Shown: piece after piece, positions 17,701-21,510 of the stretch
Layout: the number at the start of each line of letters is the position of its first letter
How positions within the stretch are numbered: position 1 is the first letter of the stretch
NCBI GenBank assembly: GCA_003427395.1
Contig: BFEA01000804.1
Location: forward strand, 317,837-339,346
Length of the DNA: 21,510 nt
Source of the DNA: Chara braunii
Taxonomy: Eukaryota > Streptophyta > Charophyceae > Charales > Characeae
Direction: 5' to 3'
Translations under genes and position numbers: made by a program
The notes under the pieces: generated by a model
The model's input: the letters and a program-made list of their open reading frames with translations, nothing else
What the model was told of the DNA's origin: nothing
The model's database searches: none

Positions 17701-18057
17701 TGCAACACATATGCTTCCAGCCTGCAGACCATTCAAGTGATTGACTGCCGCGATGAGAATGCAACTGTGGAGGCAAGCAGTGCTGATAGCAACCCCGCGC
17801 CTTCTGAGCAAGATGTGCTTCCTCCATCTACTAAACGACCTGCAGGCCGTCCTCGGAAATGGAGAACCAGTCCAGAAGAGTTGAGTGCCCAGAAGCGAAT
17901 TTTCAAATGCAGTCGTTGCAAAGGTGAAGGCCACTCACGGCGCACTTGTCGGGACTTGACGACGGCTGATAATCTGGTAGAGGTTACCTCTCATCAAATG
18001 ATCGAACCGTCACGTGATCATGGGACTAGGGTGGACAGATCTCCCTCTCATCTCTAG
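14788..18057 (+). CDS. MULE transposase-like protein, 1089 aa, catalytic Asp replaced
   Basis: This is an uninterrupted Mutator-like (MuDR) transposase frame. The start is the first ATG after an in-frame TAA at 14731; it has A at -3 and G at +4. Residues 1-480 are Gln/His/Ser-rich with no known domain, but include a Gln-rich leucine coiled coil (280-305) and a basic nuclear-localisation cluster (308-322). Residues 482-552 match the MuDR N-terminal DNA-binding domain (YTVVCREEGCEWRLHAS ... RNHTCDG). The transposase core spans about 672-770, with GVDATQ (D677), FPIAFAVVD, DNWLWFL and CMCH (764-767). SESLNSW (E843) lies further on. A SWIM finger is intact (C932, C934, C944, H946), followed by an AT-hook-like GRPRK (1020-1024) and a CCHC knuckle (C1041, C1044, H1049, C1054). 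The usual SDRQ box reads SNRQ, so the expected second Asp is N743. It could be a host-adopted DNA-binding protein of the FAR1/MUSTANG sort or a freshly inactivated transposase. Confidence 0.9.
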   Translation: MDVHQQPEELTLGKQREVGSAGDSAFVQQKQPPVEETLRQKVQEVTLQVADTSPDLREQSLRLRSDEDNRKAKPLSEETRLMQLVHTNLGTSDVSQLHFPLVDAQQKQLPEASHIMQPELVLRPEQHQQEDPLAQEVECVSPKGNMQSGPAQLCEQLQSTTNPLNEQSSPLSASHAASPDAPDVRPQTPQHDIVLHQNIQAVDASPHHVQCAPEHHQGLTLLQKNIPLVQSDVTSLEDKEAQLPAQEMVHLGAAQLLQISELCQQKGRNDQQQQQTGGPLQQQQVQLLQRQLAEILQLLREQQQQGHRRRKRSSTQRRARRRQDDGIASGRAADGEVSPCHPLSSDSGSGSEMHSAPICLAKNNVTGRVLRSALNKEGTASSGVLLQRCHSQCHQNEARDLTNKDRSKCAKLGKRRKTAVAGERTADRLETLLNSCSDMDGQPSCRSPSSSWYGEHTAGKRLTDSQKELSRLEDAPEDGGLAVGRRYDNVNLVRKAVADAAVAGHFELKLVKSSLQRYTVVCREEGCEWRLHASAVHGGPEFEIRSIRNHTCDGINHFANRQATSSWVADRIVDKLRDSPHYTPRDIIDDLQRAIGVTISYHRAWRGKEVAMTRIAGSEDDGYKHLRRYCAQVVNMNPGSCAFVDVEGETNQFHRLFVAFGPCLAGFRHCLPLIGVDATQVTSKHPGVLLTASGFDARGEVFPIAFAVVDIENDDNWLWFLQSLKAALDGHGLAGRSITFLSNRQNGIADGVTAVFGEMPHAYCMCHLAETLRQHFKHPQIAKCLWKAAHAMTRSRFEDAIKEMQDVDSPAAAWLLKTADPVYWSTALFPGKRYGHLTSNISESLNSWLIEAKELAPLYMMEALHQQISKSFAERSVAASAMEGELVAEADACVQRAICEAHYCKALPASSDEFEIISENSSYVVHISAKTCTCRGWQCTGTPCAHAACALMYLQERVEMHCERYFSVETYCNTYASSLQTIQVIDCRDENATVEASSADSNPAPSEQDVLPPSTKRPAGRPRKWRTSPEELSAQKRIFKCSRCKGEGHSRRTCRDLTTADNLVEVTSHQMIEPSRDHGTRVDRSPSHL

Positions 18058-18962
18058 ACAGTTTGGCATCAACCAAACTTCAGTCATGGACGAGAGTTTG
18101 TTACAAGAATTTGTTGTGGTTATCCTTTTTCTGCGGGTGCTTTCTTTTGCAGTTCAGTTGTAATACGTTCCTGGTGATTTGTTGTGGAAGAGAGATTTTT
18201 ACTTTGTGTGGTCTGCCACACATTGTGACGTGAATGTGGCAGGACATGTGCATGAGTTGAAGGACCGGGATAGCTGGAGGTTGAGCTCTTGTGCCTGGAA
18301 AGACATTGTGTGATTCACTGATTCCACTTCGTGCATGTGAGGATCATGTTTCTGCATCTTTGCGAGCGAGGGATGAATCCATATCAATGGATAACAGCCT
18401 GGGCAATCGCGGTGCCAAGTCTGCACTGGCGGTTGTAGCTGCCATCGTGGAAACATCAGAAGTTGTGGAAGCAGGCGAACAGCTCGTGTCGGAATGTGCC
18501 TGTGGAGGGCCATGGGTTTCATGCTTGCGAAACCGTTGTACTTTAGGGGAGCTCATCAGGCAGACGTACAATGAAGGATCTCCCCATGTTTCAACCCCGC
18601 TAAGGTCATAATCATTTTGTGGTGTTTACACTGGGAGAAGCACCAGCAGTGTGTTACAGGTAGTGAGCTGAGTTCATAGTCTGGGATGAGCTATGGCTTA
18701 TATCGGCAGGCGTGTTGGTACGGGCCAGTTTCTTGGGGGTGCGCTGTCAGCTTTGATGTCTCAGCACCAGGGTCGGATATTATTATCATATGTATGTTTT
18801 TGGAGTAAAGAAACTACTATGGATCAATTTGGATTCCTGTCGTCATCTGTACTGGGGAACATGGAACTCAGCTCTTGTGGTTTGTGTTGGACACATCATG
18901 TCATACCTGTCTGCCGTGGAATTGTTTTCTTTTGAATCTTTTCTTTTTTCTGTCTGCCATAG
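18058..18962 (+). other. 3' flank of the MULE-like gene, no recognisable gene
   Basis: This probably includes the 3' untranslated region. Short plus frames exist (for example about 18388-18611, beginning MDNSLGNRGAKSALAVVAAI; and 18693-18935), but none has a recognisable motif or strong coding character. No terminal inverted repeat matching the 13-14.7 kb side could be found by eye. The last part, 18920-18960, is a pyrimidine-rich tract ending TCTGTCTGCCATAG, a strong 3' splice-site look-alike. Confidence 0.3.
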
Positions 18963-19095
18963 AGTACTTTGTACTTTGCCTCATTTGACAGTACAAATTT
19001 GTGAGAAGCTACAGTCAGATGGCCAGATTTGGTACTTCGCTTTTTCGGAAGGTGAAGATTACTCTGAGGCATCGGGCGATGAAAATGCACAGTGA
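18963..19095 (+). CDS. Candidate exon, unknown protein (weak)
   Basis: It is bounded on the left by a polypyrimidine tract and AG at 18961-18962 and on the right by CACA-GTGAGT, a 5' splice-site look-alike near 19091. One frame ends acidic (IWYFAFSEGEDYSEASGDEN) and stops at 19093-19095. Another frame is basic with internal Met codons (MARFGTSLFRKVKITLRHRA). Both are open, so the frame and even the coding status are undecided. No family is recognised. Confidence 0.2.
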
Positions 19096-19339
19096 GTCAG
19101 TGACCCTTGGTGGTGTGCTTCATCTCGTGTCTCTGTGAAACAAAAAGGAAGAACAACATTTGTCCTGGATTCCTGCATGAATTGCCGCCACTCTGCTATG
19201 GAATGAATGCAATTGTTGCTAATGGCATAATCAATGTCATTGTCAGTGAATGGATGCATGCAATTTTGAGTTTTTTGTTTCGTTTTTGTTCTGGCCTGTT
19301 TCAGGCTGTTTGAGTTTTCGACGACATTGCTTGTGGTGA

Positions 19340-19813
19340 TGCAGCAAAAAAAACCGAATTTTGGGCCTTCCTTTAACCATCTCTCCAAGCATAAGACGAT
19401 GGGCCAATGCCATGCGAATTCGCGCAACCTCATCGCCATTTGTGCATTGAGCCTAGACAGGTAAATCATATAATCTGACCACCATTCTATCTGTTATCAG
19501 TCAAGTCCCTGTACATGAACTGCTCAAAACGGTGATCAGACGCAAGGGTTTTGAAGCAGAATATCACAAGAGACTTGTGCAGGACCTTGTTGATGTCAGC
19601 GCTGTTGCATCTTTGAGTCAAAATCATATGTTTTCTGAACCGTTTGTTCATTTTATTCTTTTGTCAGAGGAGTCCCTGGATGCATCCAAGTCCTTACTTG
19701 CCATGCCAAGACGGAGGAACAAACTTAAACCATCAGTATCTTTCCCATATATTGGCCATGGGGCCCTCACCGCAACTTCCGGAGGCCCGAAACGCAACAC
19801 GAGGCCCCGATGA
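19340..19813 (+). CDS. Candidate two-exon gene fragment, unknown protein (weak)
   Basis: From about 19370 a frame reads NHLSKHKTMGQCHANSRNL up to CAG-GTAAAT at 19460/19461. A TTATCAG acceptor ends at 19500. Joining across this 40-base gap keeps the frame, which then runs on to a stop at 19811-19813 with well-formed charged helices (HELLKTVIRRKGFEAEYHKR, then LVQDLVDVSAVASLSQ). A 40-base intron would be unusually short for a plant. Without splicing, the downstream part alone is open from before 19501. I recognise no family. Confidence 0.25.
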
Positions 19814-20963
19814 ATTTATCAACAGCGGCCCGGCCCCGAAAGATACCCTTGTTAACTGCCGCACAATTGTTTTTCAAGCGGGGAAGGGTACCGGTGGTCT
19901 AAATGTCGATTTGGTGCCTTTAAGCTTTCATGGGCATGTTCTTTTACAGTTTCTATGATCTCTTTTGCAACATGGGCACTGAAACATGTGCATGAACCTG
20001 ATCGACTTCTATTCTTACACTGCATCTGCAACTGGGGCGTTTTTTCCCCCTAACCAGCAACAGGGCCTTATTGTCCTGGCTCTTTTTCCATTCTGGGGAG
20101 CTTCAGTTTGGTTCCTTTTCCACCGTCAAGTCATAATGCGATACTAGTTTACTAGTCTGCCTGCCCTCAGAATGCAAGGAACCACCCAGCAAGAACGCCA
20201 AATCTCTGAGACGTGAAAGGTCGCAGGAGACCAAACATGAGTGAGCTGAGTTATAAAGCAGAATTTCACAAGCCTAAAGCACATCAATTAGAAACAAACT
20301 GGACATGGAAGTCTCTTGACGAAGAAGGCCCAACTTCTCGCCTCCAATAATCAATACAAATAACAATGTAGTTGCTCGGCTGCGATGTGTCCGCCTTACA
20401 GTCCTCTCCACTCTTACTACACACACTAGTCTTCTATCCTCACACTCTGTGTGTCCACATGTCACCCTCCAGATGCTGCTGAAGAGTCTGTTCACGCAGG
20501 TATCCCTTGCCAAGATCCGGTCAGTACCACCAGTTACCACCGTCTTCCTTCTCTTCGCTGACCTCCTCAACACCTGGGCATCCAGCTCCCTGCTGAGCAC
20601 TGCCCAGCTTGGGAAGGCACTAGCGCAGCAGCCACTCCAGCTGCCTGCTCTCGCCCAGATGCTGTCTGGCTGCAATGTGCTGCTACAGCACTGCTGCATG
20701 CTGCCAATGCCTGAATGTGTAGCACTCCTCGGCCTCCTCCCTTTTGCCTTGTCTGCAGGCCGGGGTCTGGGTCAAAGAAGGCAGTCCCTACTGCCTATCG
20801 GACTGAGTTCGGGTCCCGGCCCATACAACTTAACGCAGAGGCTGGGCCTACCCGTTAGTTACATGGACTGGGGGGTATACTCTACCCAATATTTCCAGGC
20901 ATGACCTTTACTTAACCGTGGCAAGATAACCTCCCTCATGTCCCTCCCTTCCTTCAACACAAT

Positions 20964-20964
<1 letters not shown>
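19814..20964. other. Unassigned stretch with one compact foldback
   Basis: Two overlapping opposite-strand frames (20449-20904 plus, 20699-20274 minus) are open but have no recognisable motif and lack a convincing start. At 20758-20821 the arms GGCCGGG and CCCGGCC enclose a perfect inner hairpin GGCAGT-CCCT-ACTGCC (20780-20795). The 64-base foldback was considered as a tRNA but lacks proper D and T arms. Otherwise nothing is seen. Confidence 0.4.
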
Positions 20965-21019
<55 letters not shown>

Positions 21020-21049
21020 CCTCTCTCTCTCTCTCTCTCCCACACACAC
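20965..21049. repeat. Compound CT/CA microsatellite
   Basis: Uninterrupted CT units run from 20965 to 21018 (27 units), then TTTTC, then CT units at about 21023-21039, then a short CA run to 21049. On the minus strand this is a GA-rich tract lying inside the presumed internal leader of the LTR element at the window's right edge. Confidence 0.95.
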
Positions 21050-21140
21050 TCTCTCACATTGAATCCATTTCTGTTCCTCTCTCTGATCCCAGGTGGCATT
21101 GATGCTTGTGTTCGTCGTTGTCATCAACCGTCATCACCAC

Positions 21141-21510
21141 GCAATGAACCCAGATCGTGAAGACACTTGTCAACAATACAAACCCAGATAGATATCAACC
21201 TGCTGATGATTGTCAATAATCATAGTCGTGTCCAAATAGAATGAGATGGGAAAACATACACAGACGAAGGAGAAAGAAGGGAGAATAGACTTAGAGTGGA
21301 GAAAGAAGACAATGCCCACTGCTGCCTCGGGCTCTCTCCTCGATCGCCACCTCAATAATCAATAGTCTGAACGCGAATCTGAAGTTCTATCACAATGTGC
21401 CACGTGGCACGTCAATCTGTCCTCAGCAGCAAACTGGAGCAATGTCGACATCAAGAAAACCAGGTACGTATCTACAGTCGCCCCACAGTTACGATCTCCT
21501 CCCGAGTGAC
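21141..21510 (-). repeat. Inverted, diverged relative of the 7.5-7.9 kb LTR (runs off the edge)
   Basis: The reverse complement of 21141-21510 aligns along its whole length with 7552-7921, sharing many 12-20-base blocks including ACGTACCTGGTT, ATGTCGACATTGCTCC and TCTTCACGATCTGGGTTCAT. Substitutions and small indels are frequent, so the two are family relatives and not twin LTRs of one insertion. Similarity stops at 21141, the same point at which the left LTR ends. The internal side of this second element would lie below 21141. There CTCTGATCCCA (21081-21091; TGGGATCAGAG on the minus strand) resembles the common primer-binding site but is about 50 bases from the LTR end, so it may be chance. 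Confidence 0.75.

Noticed and set aside
15338-17945. Numerous minus-strand and alternative-frame ORFs inside the MULE gene
   Set aside because: Shadows of a long GC-balanced, Gln-rich coding frame; none has a domain.
20758-20821. Possible tRNA gene
   Set aside because: A closing stem and one hairpin exist, but the T loop (TTCGGGT) lacks pairing arms and the D arm is absent.
20859-21099. Arg/Glu-repeat minus-strand frames
   Set aside because: They are only translations of the CT/GA microsatellite.
7036-21510. A single large composite transposon bounded by the inverted LTRs
   Set aside because: The two LTRs are clearly diverged and inverted, the left one is followed by its own pol, and the right one continues outside the window; independent insertions are simpler.
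1-21510. CRISPR array, prophage, toxin-antitoxin or bacterial defence system
   Set aside because: No regularly spaced direct repeats, no prokaryotic gene layout and no related protein motifs; all strong protein signals are eukaryotic transposon families.

Overview
The window reads as nuclear DNA of a plant-lineage (streptophyte) eukaryote. It holds an L1-type LINE, a chromodomain-bearing Ty3/gypsy (chromovirus) element and a MULE transposase gene, with splice-like signals, microsatellites, no operons and no ribosome-binding sites. The wording of the gypsy RT/RNase H segment reminds me of elements of the charophyte alga Chara, but that is memory-based inference and not proven here. Seven scattered N calls show it is a draft assembly. 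Almost everything is transposable-element sequence.

Layout: (1) 3-326 (+), the 3' end of an unrecognised reading frame. (2) About 737-6780 (-), a decayed LINE: ORF1 with a CCHC knuckle, then ORF2 with AP-endonuclease, reverse transcriptase and a C-terminal zf-RVT-like segment, broken by many frameshifts and stops. (3) About 6.9-7.92 kb (+), a gypsy LTR with a promoter-like, hairpin-rich 5' part, followed by a candidate primer-binding site. (4) 7953-10755 (+), a pol pseudogene (RT, RNase H, integrase, chromodomain) that joins almost directly to the LTR with gag and protease missing. (5) About 10.8-11.6 kb, a second LTR-like block with a 31-bp tandem duplication, a nested hairpin and a TATA box. 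(6) 11708-about 12980 (+), a gag pseudogene. Order 4-5-6 is pol-LTR-gag, a circularly permuted arrangement. (7) 13.35-13.85 kb, a block dense in perfect hairpins and short tandem repeats. (8) 14788-18057 (+), an uninterrupted 1089-codon MULE transposase-like gene, the only long intact gene here. (9) 18.06-20.96 kb, mostly unassigned, with two weak exon candidates. (10) A CT/CA microsatellite, then at 21141-21510 (-) a diverged inverted relative of the LTR at 7.55-7.92 kb, running off the window edge.

No set of genes here looks like a cooperating pathway. The best candidate for something new is the MULE-like gene. It has an open frame, a Gln-rich N-terminal half with a coiled coil and nuclear localisation signal, and intact DNA-binding, SWIM and CCHC modules, but the expected second catalytic Asp of the transposase is Asn. 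It may be a domesticated transposase, or a recently inactivated element hit by the same type of G-to-A change seen in the gypsy RNase H.
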